From contig JAVVUK010000014.1 in assembly GCA_036653215.1 (NCBI GenBank), positions 1-25,391 of the forward strand: DNA of 25,391 bases. Reading direction: 5' to 3'. A model generated the notes under the pieces. That model searched no databases and was not told the origin of the DNA. It worked only from the letters and a program-made list of their open reading frames with translations. The DNA is from JADFUS01 sp036653215. Its GTDB lineage: Bacteria > Bacteroidota > Bacteroidia > Bacteroidales > Rikenellaceae. A program made the position numbers and the translations under genes. Shown here in pieces: positions 1-7,461 of the stretch (positions are counted from its first letter, which is position 1; the number at the start of each line of letters is the position of its first letter).

Positions 1-1241
1 ACTCCAGCTCTATGTGCCATGATCTTTATAGCAGCAACAGTAAGAGGGTCATATCCGCCATATTTAGACCAATAAGCATCGTCTATATTTCTTGATTTAT
101 AAGGTATCATGCTTTGTTTAAAAGCCTCCTTTACGCAATCTAATTCTGTATCGGTAAATTCCGTAAGTCCCATATCGTCTTTTAGAATTTGTAAAGCAAA
201 AGAAATATCTTTCTTGCGAGATGGAGCGTTTCGATATTCGTCAACTTTATTTGAGAAGTTGTAATACGACATTTTCTGATCGCCAAAAACCTTGTAATCG
301 GAGTTATAGCCTTTAAGAGTGCTCCCTGCAGCATATCCTCCAGTGTCGTGATCTGAGGTTACTATAATTATTGTTTCTTTGGGGTGTTTATTGTAAAAGT
401 CGAGAGCCACATCTATTGCTTTGTCGAAATCTATTATCTCACGAATTGTGGAACCTACATCTCCGGCATGAGCGAGCCAATCGATTTTTCCACCTTCTGC
501 CATCATGAAAAAGCCTTTCTCGTTATCTAACACTTCAATTCCTTTTTTTACAAAGTCGGCAAGTGTGAATTCACCCTCTTTACGGTCTATGGCGTAGGTC
601 ATAGATTTGGAGTCTTGAAGTGTGGGAGATATGGCAATCACCTTTTCATCTCCATTTTTTAGAGAGTCTATTGCGCCTTTTGTATTTACTACACGATAGC
701 CTTGTTTTGTTACCTTGTCGTTAAAGTTGTCATTTTCTAATATTCCACCACCAGCAAAAAATTCAAAATTAGAGGTGGGAAGCTCCTCCGAAATCTCAAA
801 ATACATATCACGAGAGGGTTGGTGTGCATAAAAAGAGGCTGGTGTGGCATGGTCGATAGATGCGGTAGATATGATACCTACTTTCATGCCTCTGTTATGA
901 AGCATTGTAGATATGTTTTCTAAAGCGACAGTATCACGGCTCATGCCTATCATTCCCTCTGTGGTGCGTACACCAGTGGCAAGGGCAGTGCCTGCTGCTG
1001 CTGAGTCTGTAATTTGTCGTCCGTGACATTCTGTATCCACAAGTCCCAACACCGGAAATGAGGTAAAGGAAAGCCCCTTCTCGCCTTTTGATTTGAGATA
1101 TGAGTTTGCTATATATACTTGAGACGCACCCATACCGTCTCCGATAAAGTAAAATATATATTTTGGTTGTTTCCCACTCGCATATAAACCCTCAATGCCT
1201 ATTGCAAATAGAATAACTAAAGTTATAAATATTCGTTTCAT
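1..1241 (-). CDS. Alkaline phosphatase, PhoA family (3' end cut by window edge)
   Basis: A secreted metal-dependent phosphomonoesterase that releases inorganic phosphate from organic phosphates in the periplasm. The translation opens with a short signal peptide (MKRIFITLVILFAIGIEGLYA), followed by the first metal-site motif IFYFIGDGMG. The family signature DSAAAGTALATG carries the nucleophilic serine. Further on are the metal-ligand segments IDWLAHAGD and IIIVTSDHDTGGY. The reading frame is intact over about 413 codons. The C-terminus, including the last histidine ligand region, lies beyond position 1, so the frame has no stop inside the window. The start ATG is 6 bp after the kdsC stop, which suggests co-transcription with kdsC and the DUF2520 gene. 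The family call is firm; the physiological substrate is not visible. Confidence 0.93.
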   Translation of the reverse strand, partial: MKRIFITLVILFAIGIEGLYASGKQPKYIFYFIGDGMGASQVYIANSYLKSKGEKGLSFTSFPVLGLVDTECHGRQITDSAAAGTALATGVRTTEGMIGMSRDTVALENISTMLHNRGMKVGIISTASIDHATPASFYAHQPSRDMYFEISEELPTSNFEFFAGGGILENDNFNDKVTKQGYRVVNTKGAIDSLKNGDEKVIAISPTLQDSKSMTYAIDRKEGEFTLADFVKKGIEVLDNEKGFFMMAEGGKIDWLAHAGDVGSTIREIIDFDKAIDVALDFYNKHPKETIIIVTSDHDTGGYAAGSTLKGYNSDYKVFGDQKMSYYNFSNKVDEYRNAPSRKKDISFALQILKDDMGLTEFTDTELDCVKEAFKQSMIPYKSRNIDDAYWSKYGGYDPLTVAAIKIMAHRAG

Positions 1242-1247
1242 GCTTTT

Positions 1248-1769
1248 TTATTGGCTGCTATGAGATATTAAATTCCATTGTCCTTGTGATTTAAGGACTT
1301 GCTCTATTACGTCACGAACACATCCTTTGCCTCCTCCATATTCAGATACATGGTGAGCAACAGCCTTAACTTCTAAAACAGCATCCGCAGGAGCAACGGC
1401 AAGACCTACATTCTGCATAGCTTCGATGTCTGGCATATCGTCACCCATATATAAAATCTCGGAACGTTCAATTCCATATTTATATCTGAAATCATCAAGC
1501 GACTCTATTTTATAGAGACAACCAAGATATATGTCCGTTAGTCCGAGTGTGCGAAAACGTTTTTCCATAATATCGCCTCTTCCACCAGAGATTATAGCTA
1601 TCGGGTATCCTGCTTTTAGGGCTTTCACCATAGCATATCCGTCTTTAGCGTTAAAAGTACGAACAAGCTCGCCTCTTTCAGTCATCATGACGTTTCCGTC
1701 CGTAAGTACACCATCGCAGTCGAACGCAAAAGCTTTTATCTTTGCGATCTCTTCTTTAAAATTTCCCAT
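1248..1769 (-). CDS. kdsC: 3-deoxy-D-manno-octulosonate-8-phosphate phosphatase (KdsC-type HAD)
   Basis: Cytoplasmic HAD phosphatase that removes phosphate from Kdo-8-phosphate, giving Kdo for the lipopolysaccharide inner core. At 173 aa it has the usual compact, cap-less KdsC size. Visible HAD motifs are motif I FDCDGVLTDG with catalytic Asp17 and Asp19, motif II IISGG with Ser61, motif III around Lys87, and motif IV GDDMPD with Asp110/Asp111. The C-terminal GGKGCVRDVIEQVL matches the KdsC tail that reaches into the neighbouring subunit of the tetramer. Its start overlaps the end of the upstream DUF2520 gene by 14 bp, indicating translational coupling. A generic C1-type HAD phosphatase is the alternative, but the C-terminal tail favours KdsC. 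Confidence 0.9.
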   Translation of the reverse strand: MGNFKEEIAKIKAFAFDCDGVLTDGNVMMTERGELVRTFNAKDGYAMVKALKAGYPIAIISGGRGDIMEKRFRTLGLTDIYLGCLYKIESLDDFRYKYGIERSEILYMGDDMPDIEAMQNVGLAVAPADAVLEVKAVAHHVSEYGGGKGCVRDVIEQVLKSQGQWNLISHSSQ

Positions 1770-2526
1770 TAATAATAGAGTTTGATAGTAATTTATATAT
1801 TTGAGTTAGATTTTCATCATTGTTCAACATTTCAAGGTGTGCGTTCATAGTTTTTTTATCGCCCCTTGCCGCCGGACCTGTTTGTAAATCGGATATATCG
1901 CCATTGTGGCTAATAACCTGTTTTATGCTTTCTGTGATTAGTGGTTTTAAAAGATCGAAAGACAATCCTTTTTTTTGTAAGTATCTCCAAGCTAAGGAGT
2001 ATAGGTGGTTTGTGAAGTTGCAGGTTAACACCGCCGCAATATGTAACTCACGACGTCTCTCAGAATTTATAGCCACTACCCTATTGCTATATATCTTAGC
2101 AAAATCAATTAGGCTCTCTTCAACCTCTTTTGATGAGCCTTCGATAAGGAGTGGTATTTCGTGGAAATTTAACACTTCCCCCTTTACAAAACGTTGCAGA
2201 GGATAGAAGACAGCTCTATTTTCAGCACATAAAGCATCTAAAGGCATGGTGCCACTTGTGTGTGCGACAATGGAACTCGGAGATATATGTTTTATTAGCG
2301 ATTGACAAAAAGGCTCTATGGCATCGTCAGAAATAGCTATTAAATAGAGGTCTGCATCGTCTTTTATATCGTTTAGGGATGAGGTATATGCAGAGCCCGC
2401 AATAAGCCCCATAGCCTTTGCTTTAGCCTTGTCACGAGCATAACATTGGGTTATCTTCATCTCTGAGGCTAAGAAACAAGCTACATTACCAGAGCCTATA
2501 AGCACTATTTGATCTATCTTTTTCAT
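1756..2526 (-). CDS. DUF2520 / Rossmann-like NAD(P)-binding protein
   Basis: 256-aa protein with an N-terminal Rossmann fold and a helical C-terminal DUF2520 domain, resembling F420-dependent NADP reductases and ketopantoate-reductase-like enzymes. It shows a nucleotide-binding loop GSGNVA (residues about 11-16), a core HTSGT segment, FYPLQRF, and the C-terminal QTGPAARGD motif typical of DUF2520. Its substrate is unknown. A longer frame starts at 2568, but I chose the ATG at 2526. The family begins with MKKIDQIVLIGSGN, and the extra residues would be translated from the upstream terminator hairpin and promoter. It is the first gene of an operon with kdsC and alkaline phosphatase. Confidence 0.87.
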   Translation of the reverse strand: MKKIDQIVLIGSGNVACFLASEMKITQCYARDKAKAKAMGLIAGSAYTSSLNDIKDDADLYLIAISDDAIEPFCQSLIKHISPSSIVAHTSGTMPLDALCAENRAVFYPLQRFVKGEVLNFHEIPLLIEGSSKEVEESLIDFAKIYSNRVVAINSERRRELHIAAVLTCNFTNHLYSLAWRYLQKKGLSFDLLKPLITESIKQVISHNGDISDLQTGPAARGDKKTMNAHLEMLNNDENLTQIYKLLSNSIINGKF

Positions 2527-2534
2527 CGGTATTG

Positions 2535-2542
2535 CAAAGATA
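2535..2542 (-). promoter_or_regulatory. Bacteroidetes-type -7 promoter element TATCTTTG
   Basis: On the minus strand TATCTTTG fits the Bacteroidetes -7 consensus TAnnTTTG. It ends only 8 nt before the ATG at 2526, so the transcript of the DUF2520-kdsC-phosphatase operon would be leaderless or nearly so. No clear -33 TTTG is seen, because that position falls in the terminator hairpin of the preceding gene. Confidence 0.5.
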
Positions 2543-2546
2543 CAAT

Positions 2547-2577
2547 AAAAGCAGGAGATTAATATCATCTCCTGCCT
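2547..2577 (-). terminator. Rho-independent terminator of the small HTH-like gene
   Basis: Nine-bp perfect inverted repeat GCAGGAGAT (2551-2559) / ATCTCCTGC (2567-2575) with a 7-nt loop. On the minus strand it is followed by a T-rich stretch (TTTTATTG). It lies 22 bp downstream of the stop of the gene at 2599-2853 and directly upstream of the next operon's promoter, insulating the two units. Confidence 0.75.
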
Positions 2578-2598
2578 TTATTTGATATGAAAACATTA

Positions 2599-2853
2599 TT
2601 AATTACATTCAGCAATAATACGTTTTGCTACATTTAATATTTGTGTATCATCAAGAGTTACTAATCCTCCGTGAGGACCTTGTTCGACATGAAGACCGAC
2701 AGAATCGCCTCCTTTATAGTGACTTCCTCCAAAATAATTACGCACTGTCTCGCTTGATAATTTAAGTTCTTCAGCGATACGTTCAATACTTCCATGAGGT
2801 AGGCTGTCTTTGATATGCCTTAACTCCTCGAATGTTATAACTTCCATAGCCAT
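2599..2853 (-). CDS. Small conserved HTH-like protein, probable DNA-binding
   Basis: 84-aa soluble protein. Residues about 20-41 (GSIERIAEELKLSSETVRNY) have the pattern of a helix-turn-helix: a small-residue turn between two helices and a SSETVRNY recognition helix. The second half is glycine- and histidine-rich (GGSHYKGG, EQGPHGG) and ends in an acidic/hydrophobic helix. I recognise it as a type of small orphan protein common in Bacteroidales, usually annotated as a DNA-binding or hypothetical protein; its target is unknown. Translation may start at Met1 or at Met3 (MEVITFEEL). It has its own candidate promoter and terminator, so it is probably monocistronic. Coding status is well supported; DNA binding is inferred from the motif only. 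Confidence 0.72.
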   Translation of the reverse strand: MAMEVITFEELRHIKDSLPHGSIERIAEELKLSSETVRNYFGGSHYKGGDSVGLHVEQGPHGGLVTLDDTQILNVAKRIIAECN

Positions 2854-2942
2854 TATTTTTAAGTTAATAAATTAGATTATCATTATTTAATTATATATTG
2901 GATCTATCAAGAAACTATTTGTGTTACTTGTAAAGTTGTAGC

Positions 2943-2973
2943 TAAAGGTATTATGTTTTTTTGTTATAACAAA
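2943..2973 (-). promoter_or_regulatory. Candidate promoter for the HTH-like gene
   Basis: Minus strand TTTG (2970-2973) and TACCTTTA (2943-2950) are separated by 19 bp, close to the Bacteroidetes -33/-7 arrangement (TTTG, then TAnnTTTG). The last base of the -7 box deviates from consensus. It would give a leader of about 85 nt. The rest of the 150-bp gap (2854-3003) is AT-rich with no other clear signal. Confidence 0.35.
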
Positions 2974-3003
2974 GTTTTTCGTCAACTTTTTACAAACTAT
3001 TTC

Positions 3004-4251
3004 TTAAGTCGTTGATTTTAATATCCTTACTATCCTTCTTGTCTGTTGTTTTATATAAACTTTACTACCTTTAGAATATTCTTCAATATCTTTATCTCTA
3101 TACCCTCTTATGGTAACAAGTTCCAAGCCACTATTATACCTTACAATAAACTCATCTTTAAGCTCTTCTATAAGTTCTTCTATCTCACGAGGTTCGTCTA
3201 TGCCTACGCTTATCTGTAAAGCAGAACTTTGTATTATCGTGATACTCTCTTTATGTTTGTTGAGTATGGTAAAAGCCCTTTCGAGGGCACTCTCAAGAGC
3301 AAAAGAGAAATCTCGTGGAGCAAGAGAAAGCAACATCTGTTTTTTCTTGATTATATATATCGGAATAGTGATATTTGATATTTCTGAATTTATCACACTT
3401 CCCTTTTCATTAGGATTTATAAACGATTTTACATAAAGAGGAATTTTTTTATTTTGAAGAGGCCTAATGGTTTTTGGGTGAATAATCTGAGCCCCACTAT
3501 ATGCAAGTTCAACGGCATCATTATATGAGAGTTGAGGAATTAATTCTGCCGTTTCCATCTCACGAGGGTCGGCATTAAGAACCCCCTCAACATCTTTCCA
3601 TATCGTAAGTCTATCGGCATTTAAGGCATATGCAACAATAGCGGCAGAATAGTCAGATCCCTCACGTCCTAAGGTTGTAGGTTCTCCATTTACTGTTCCT
3701 GCAATAAAGCCTTGAGTTACATATACATCCGCTGTTTGGTCAATTGCTAATTGGAGTCGTCTTTCACTTTTTGGCATATCTACATTTGCGCTTCTAAAAC
3801 GATTGTCGGTAACCAAAAGGTTACGCATATTTAGAAGTTTTGTTTTTATATGATTTGCACGCATGAAAGCGGCTATTATCTCTGAAGATAAAAGTTCTCC
3901 ATAACCCACTATTATGTCATAGAGTTGCGAATATGATAATGTGTTATTGTTCGAGTATTGTATTACTAACTGTTCTAATTCTTCCATTATCATAGAGTCT
4001 GTGGTTGGACGTAATCCTAACCCCTCTATTATGTTATCATGAAAATCATATACGGCAGATAGTCGAGAAATAGCTTTTTCCTCATCTCTGCTCATGATAC
4101 ATTCAAGCACGCCTTCAAGAGCGTTTGTTGTTTTACCCATTGCCGAAACAATAACCACGATGGGCTTTGGTGCTAAAGCTATTATCTGAAAAACATTGCG
4201 TATCCTTTCAGGTGTGTTTATAGATGCACCGCCGAATTTGTATACTTCCAT
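3004..4251 (-). CDS. Aspartate kinase (monofunctional)
   Basis: Phosphorylates L-aspartate with ATP, the first committed step toward lysine/diaminopimelate, threonine and methionine. The amino-acid-kinase domain starts with VYKFGGASI, which holds the catalytic lysine and phosphate-binding loop. It continues with the aspartate-binding GREGSDYSAAIVAYAL and the nucleotide-binding WKDVEGVLNADPR. Residues about 300-400 form two ACT-like regulatory modules, around LLSLAPRDFSFALESAL and LELVTIRGY. At 415 aa it is slightly short but complete, and it carries no homoserine dehydrogenase fusion. It is transcribed divergently from the ABC-F gene. ACT domains imply feedback inhibition, but the sequence does not tell which amino acid acts, so I give no isoform symbol. 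Confidence 0.94.
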   Translation of the reverse strand: MEVYKFGGASINTPERIRNVFQIIALAPKPIVVIVSAMGKTTNALEGVLECIMSRDEEKAISRLSAVYDFHDNIIEGLGLRPTTDSMIMEELEQLVIQYSNNNTLSYSQLYDIIVGYGELLSSEIIAAFMRANHIKTKLLNMRNLLVTDNRFRSANVDMPKSERRLQLAIDQTADVYVTQGFIAGTVNGEPTTLGREGSDYSAAIVAYALNADRLTIWKDVEGVLNADPREMETAELIPQLSYNDAVELAYSGAQIIHPKTIRPLQNKKIPLYVKSFINPNEKGSVINSEISNITIPIYIIKKKQMLLSLAPRDFSFALESALERAFTILNKHKESITIIQSSALQISVGIDEPREIEELIEELKDEFIVRYNSGLELVTIRGYRDKDIEEYSKGSKVYIKQQTRRIVRILKSTT

Positions 4252-4280
4252 ATTGTTGATTTGACTCTTAAATTATACCA

Positions 4281-4288
4281 CAAATATA
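4281..4288 (-). promoter_or_regulatory. -7 promoter element TATATTTG for aspartate kinase
   Basis: Minus-strand TATATTTG matches TAnnTTTG and lies about 30 nt upstream of the aspartate kinase ATG. It is one half of a divergent promoter pair in the 90-bp gap to the ABC-F gene. Confidence 0.55.
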
Positions 4289-4309
4289 GTATAATTCATT
4301 AAATTTCCA

Positions 4310-4317
4310 TACTTTTG
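4310..4317 (+). promoter_or_regulatory. -7 promoter element TACTTTTG for the ABC-F operon
   Basis: Plus-strand TACTTTTG fits TAnnTTTG, 24 nt before the TTG start at 4342. It is the only good promoter candidate seen ahead of the twelve-gene plus-strand run. No convincing -33 TTTG is seen. Confidence 0.5.
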
Positions 4318-4341
4318 TATCTCATATTTTAATTGCGCAAA

Positions 4342-6201
4342 TTGATACCATACATAGACATAAAAGGCATTGCTAAAAGTTATGGCGACTTAGTGCTTTA
4401 CGACGATATAACCTTCACTATCAACCAAGGAGATAAGTGTGCTTTAATTGCTAAAAACGGAGCAGGCAAAAGTACTCTTCTCAACATTATAGCTTCAAAA
4501 GATGTGGCTGAAAAGGGCGAAGTTGTCTTTCGTAACGATATATCTGTCGGTTTCTTAGAGCAAGATCCAAAATTTCCTATTGGCATAACGGTTCTTGATG
4601 CTATATACCACGAGGCTAATGAGATGGTGATCGCCATAAAAGAATATGAAAGTGCTCTTGTCTCAAATTCTGTTGAGCGTCTAAGTAGTGCTACCGAACG
4701 TATGGATGTCCTTTCTGCATGGTCTTACGAGGAGAGAGCAAAAATAATATTTACAAAACTAAAAATAACAAACCTCACACAACGTGTCGAAACTCTCTCT
4801 GGTGGAGAACGTAAAAGGGTTGCCTTGGCGATGCTTCTTATCCAAGATCCAGATGTCTTTATCCTCGATGAGCCTACAAACCATATAGACCTTGAGATGG
4901 CAGAGTGGCTTGAAGATTTCCTTATAGCTGCAAATAAAACGATGCTTATGGTGACTCACGACCGTTATTTCCTCGATCGTGTATGTAACTATATTTATGA
5001 GATAGACCAAAAGCAGCTTTATGGCTATAAAGGCAACTATTCAGACTATGTGGAGGCTCGTGGAGCACGCATAGAGCAGTTTAACGATTCTATAAGTAAG
5101 GCTCAAAACATATATAAAAAGGAGCTTGAGTGGATGAGGCGTATGCCGCAGGCAAGAGGCACAAAAGCAAAATATAGAAAAGAGGCTTTTTATGAGGTTA
5201 AAGATAAGGCTTTTCAAAGTCGTAACGATGACACCATAAAGATAAATCTACAATCTAATCGTATAGGGACTAAAATATTTGAAGCTCGTGATATATCGTT
5301 CTCTTATGGGGACAAAAAGATATTAGATAAATTTAATTACACCTTTGCACGTTATCAAAAATTAGGTATAGTAGGGAAAAACGGAGCTGGCAAGAGTACA
5401 TTCCTAAATATACTTACGGGAGCCCTATCGCCTCAAAGTGGTGTTGTAGACGTTGGCACGACAGTTACATTTGGCTATTACCGTCAGCAAGATATGCCTT
5501 TTGATACTTCTAAGAGGGTGATAGACATAGTAACAGACATCGCTGAAGTTGTAACACTTGGTGATGGGAAAAGCATTACGGCATCTCAATTTCTAAATAT
5601 GTTTCTGTTCACTCCGGAGACACAATATGGAGTTGTGGCAAAGCTTAGTGGTGGTGAGAGACGTAGGTTATATCTTCTTACCGTGCTTATGCGATCACCA
5701 AATTTCCTTATCCTTGACGAGCCTACAAATGACCTCGACATCATGACCCTCAACATATTAGAAGATTATCTAAATTCTTTTGGAGGGTGTCTTATTGTGG
5801 TGTCGCACGATAGATATTTTATGGATAAAGTTACTGATAACCTAATGATATTTGAGGGTGATGGTAAAATACGTAACTTTGAAGGCAATTACACACAATA
5901 TAGAAACAAGGTTGAAGATGAGCAAAAAGCCATTTTACAACCTACTGCCGACCCTTTACGTGGTAGCCGTAAGAGGGAAAGAGAACAAAAATTATCTTAC
6001 AAAGAAAAACAGGAACTTGGTGAGTTAACGATCTCTATATCGAAGTTAGAAAAAGAGAAAAAGGAGATAGAGGCTTTACTTAGTGGAGGAACTCTATCAT
6101 CTGAAGAGATAGTCGTAAATTCAAGTCGTTATGCCGCTTTGGGTTCTGAGTTAGAGGAGATGGAAGAGCGTTGGTTAGAGTTGTCAATGGTAGAAGAATG
6201 A
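4342..6201 (+). CDS. ABC-F family ATPase (Uup-like), ribosome-associated
   Basis: 619-aa soluble protein with two tandem ABC ATPase domains and no membrane segment. The first domain has Walker A AKNGAGKST (about 37-45), signature LSGGERKR (about 152) and Walker B ILDEPTNHID (about 174). The second has GKNGAGKST (about 344), LSGGERRR (about 434) and LILDEPTNDLD (about 457). A charged linker lies between them, and a Uup-like coiled-coil tail runs from about 550 to the end. ABC-F proteins act on translating ribosomes or, for Uup, also in DNA metabolism. I chose the TTG at 4342 because the resulting MIPYIDIKGIAKSYGDLVLY matches the usual Bacteroidetes N-terminus (MIPYLQV...); an in-frame TTG at 4333 is the alternative. 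The stop overlaps the next start (ATGA). Confidence 0.92.
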   Translation: MIPYIDIKGIAKSYGDLVLYDDITFTINQGDKCALIAKNGAGKSTLLNIIASKDVAEKGEVVFRNDISVGFLEQDPKFPIGITVLDAIYHEANEMVIAIKEYESALVSNSVERLSSATERMDVLSAWSYEERAKIIFTKLKITNLTQRVETLSGGERKRVALAMLLIQDPDVFILDEPTNHIDLEMAEWLEDFLIAANKTMLMVTHDRYFLDRVCNYIYEIDQKQLYGYKGNYSDYVEARGARIEQFNDSISKAQNIYKKELEWMRRMPQARGTKAKYRKEAFYEVKDKAFQSRNDDTIKINLQSNRIGTKIFEARDISFSYGDKKILDKFNYTFARYQKLGIVGKNGAGKSTFLNILTGALSPQSGVVDVGTTVTFGYYRQQDMPFDTSKRVIDIVTDIAEVVTLGDGKSITASQFLNMFLFTPETQYGVVAKLSGGERRRLYLLTVLMRSPNFLILDEPTNDLDIMTLNILEDYLNSFGGCLIVVSHDRYFMDKVTDNLMIFEGDGKIRNFEGNYTQYRNKVEDEQKAILQPTADPLRGSRKREREQKLSYKEKQELGELTISISKLEKEKKEIEALLSGGTLSSEEIVVNSSRYAALGSELEEMEERWLELSMVEE

Positions 6202-7442
6202 AACACACGATAGATTTTTTTATAGCAAATAGGCTCTCTCGTGCAAAAGAGGGTTATCGCAATAGTGTAATGTCACGTATTGCGATAATAAGCATTGCCA
6301 TATGTGTGGGTGTGATGCTCTTAGCTACATTTGTTGTAAGAGGGTTTCAAGATACCATATCTGTAAAAATCACGGGTCTGCTCTCTCATATCGATATAGT
6401 AAATTTTGAAAATCGATATGCACAAGAGCCGATGCCGATAGATAAAAATTTACCTTATTTTCAAGAAATAAACAATAAGGGATATGTTAAAAACGTATTT
6501 CCATATGCTATTAAGGCTGGTGTAATAAAAGGCGAAAATGATGTTCAAGGCGTTGTGTTACGTGGTCTTGACAGTCTCTATGACGTTTCTTTTTTTAAAC
6601 CTTTCATTATCGAGGGATCTATGCCCGACTTTTCTGCTAAAGATAAGAAAAAGGAGGTCTTAGTGTCTCAAAATGTGGCAAAAGGAGTGTCTCTAAAAGT
6701 AGGAGACATGGTAGAGATGCTTTTTATTTCAGATGTGCCTATGCGAGATAGGTTTTTGATAAAAGGGATCTACTCTACTTCTTTTGGTGAATATGACAAT
6801 GTAAATGTGATAACCGACATTCGTAATGTACAACGCCTAAATGGTTGGAGTGCCGATGAAGCCTCTGGGATTAGTGTTGTATTAACGGATTTAGAAGATT
6901 TGGATATGGCTTATGGTGAGATTGGTTATATCGTTAATAAAGGAGGAAATCCGTCACACCAAGAGATTATAATAGACATAAAAGAGAGATATGGCGATAT
7001 TTTTGAGTGGCTTAAGATGCAAGATGTAAATGAGACTGTTATACTCACAATAATGATCATTGTATCTGCCTTTAACATGATAACTATGATGCTTATATTG
7101 TTGCTTGAGAAGACATCTATGATAGGTGTTTTTAAATCTATTGGCATGAGAGACAAAACTATACGCAACATCTTTATTTTACGACTTACAAGGATCATGC
7201 TTCGTGGTATGTTTTATGGTAATATAGCAGCGATAGTGTTAGCTCTTTTACAGAAATATTTTTCTATACTGAAACTACCTGGTGACGATTACCTACTAAG
7301 TGTTGTTCCGATAGATATACATATTATTGATATTTTATTGATAAATATCATTACTTTTATTACTTTAACACTTTTACAACTAATACCAACATTACTAATA
7401 TCGAGGCTTGCTCCCTATAAGAGTCTCAAATACGATAAATAA
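6198..7442 (+). CDS. ABC transporter permease of the FtsX/MacB/LolC-E class
   Basis: 414-aa inner-membrane protein. It has one N-terminal membrane helix (about 27-47), a large periplasmic MacB-like core (about 50-275), then three C-terminal helices at about 280-303, 333-355 and 375-402. This is the four-helix topology of LolC/LolE lipoprotein-release permeases. The segment GLLSHIDIVNF after the first helix resembles the GFGSHIQI stretch of Bacteroidetes homologs. The likely role is extraction of outer-membrane lipoproteins from the inner membrane; the partner LolD-type ATPase is not in this window. The ABC-F neighbour is not expected to energise it. The start is the ATG at 6198, overlapping the ABC-F stop as ATGA; a longer frame from 6171 lies inside the upstream gene and is unlikely. 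Confidence 0.87.
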   Translation: MKHTIDFFIANRLSRAKEGYRNSVMSRIAIISIAICVGVMLLATFVVRGFQDTISVKITGLLSHIDIVNFENRYAQEPMPIDKNLPYFQEINNKGYVKNVFPYAIKAGVIKGENDVQGVVLRGLDSLYDVSFFKPFIIEGSMPDFSAKDKKKEVLVSQNVAKGVSLKVGDMVEMLFISDVPMRDRFLIKGIYSTSFGEYDNVNVITDIRNVQRLNGWSADEASGISVVLTDLEDLDMAYGEIGYIVNKGGNPSHQEIIIDIKERYGDIFEWLKMQDVNETVILTIMIIVSAFNMITMMLILLLEKTSMIGVFKSIGMRDKTIRNIFILRLTRIMLRGMFYGNIAAIVLALLQKYFSILKLPGDDYLLSVVPIDIHIIDILLINIITFITLTLLQLIPTLLISRLAPYKSLKYDK

Positions 7443-7457
7443 TAATAATAATAATAA
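7440..7457 (+). repeat. (TAA)6 trinucleotide repeat at the permease-yqhD junction
   Basis: Six perfect TAA units. The first is the permease stop codon, and the array fills most of the 19-bp gap to the next ATG. Changes in copy number would alter spacing upstream of the yqhD-like start but no reading frame. Confidence 0.9.
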
Positions 7458-7461
7458 TATT

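Noticed and set aside
2527..2568. N-terminal extension of the DUF2520 protein (start at 2568)
   Set aside because: It would be translated from the terminator hairpin and promoter region; the family begins at the ATG at 2526.
3110..3436. 108-codon plus-strand open frame opposite aspartate kinase
   Set aside because: Ser/Leu-rich translation typical of the reverse of a coding strand; the kinase on the other strand is certain.
4342..7442. ABC-F protein and permease as one ABC transporter
   Set aside because: ABC-F ATPases have two fused nucleotide domains and act on ribosomes; LolC/E-type permeases use a separate LolD-like ATPase. The overlap shows coupling only.
7440..7457. TAA array as a phase-variable coding repeat
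   Set aside because: It lies between reading frames, so slippage cannot switch a frame; at most it alters spacing.
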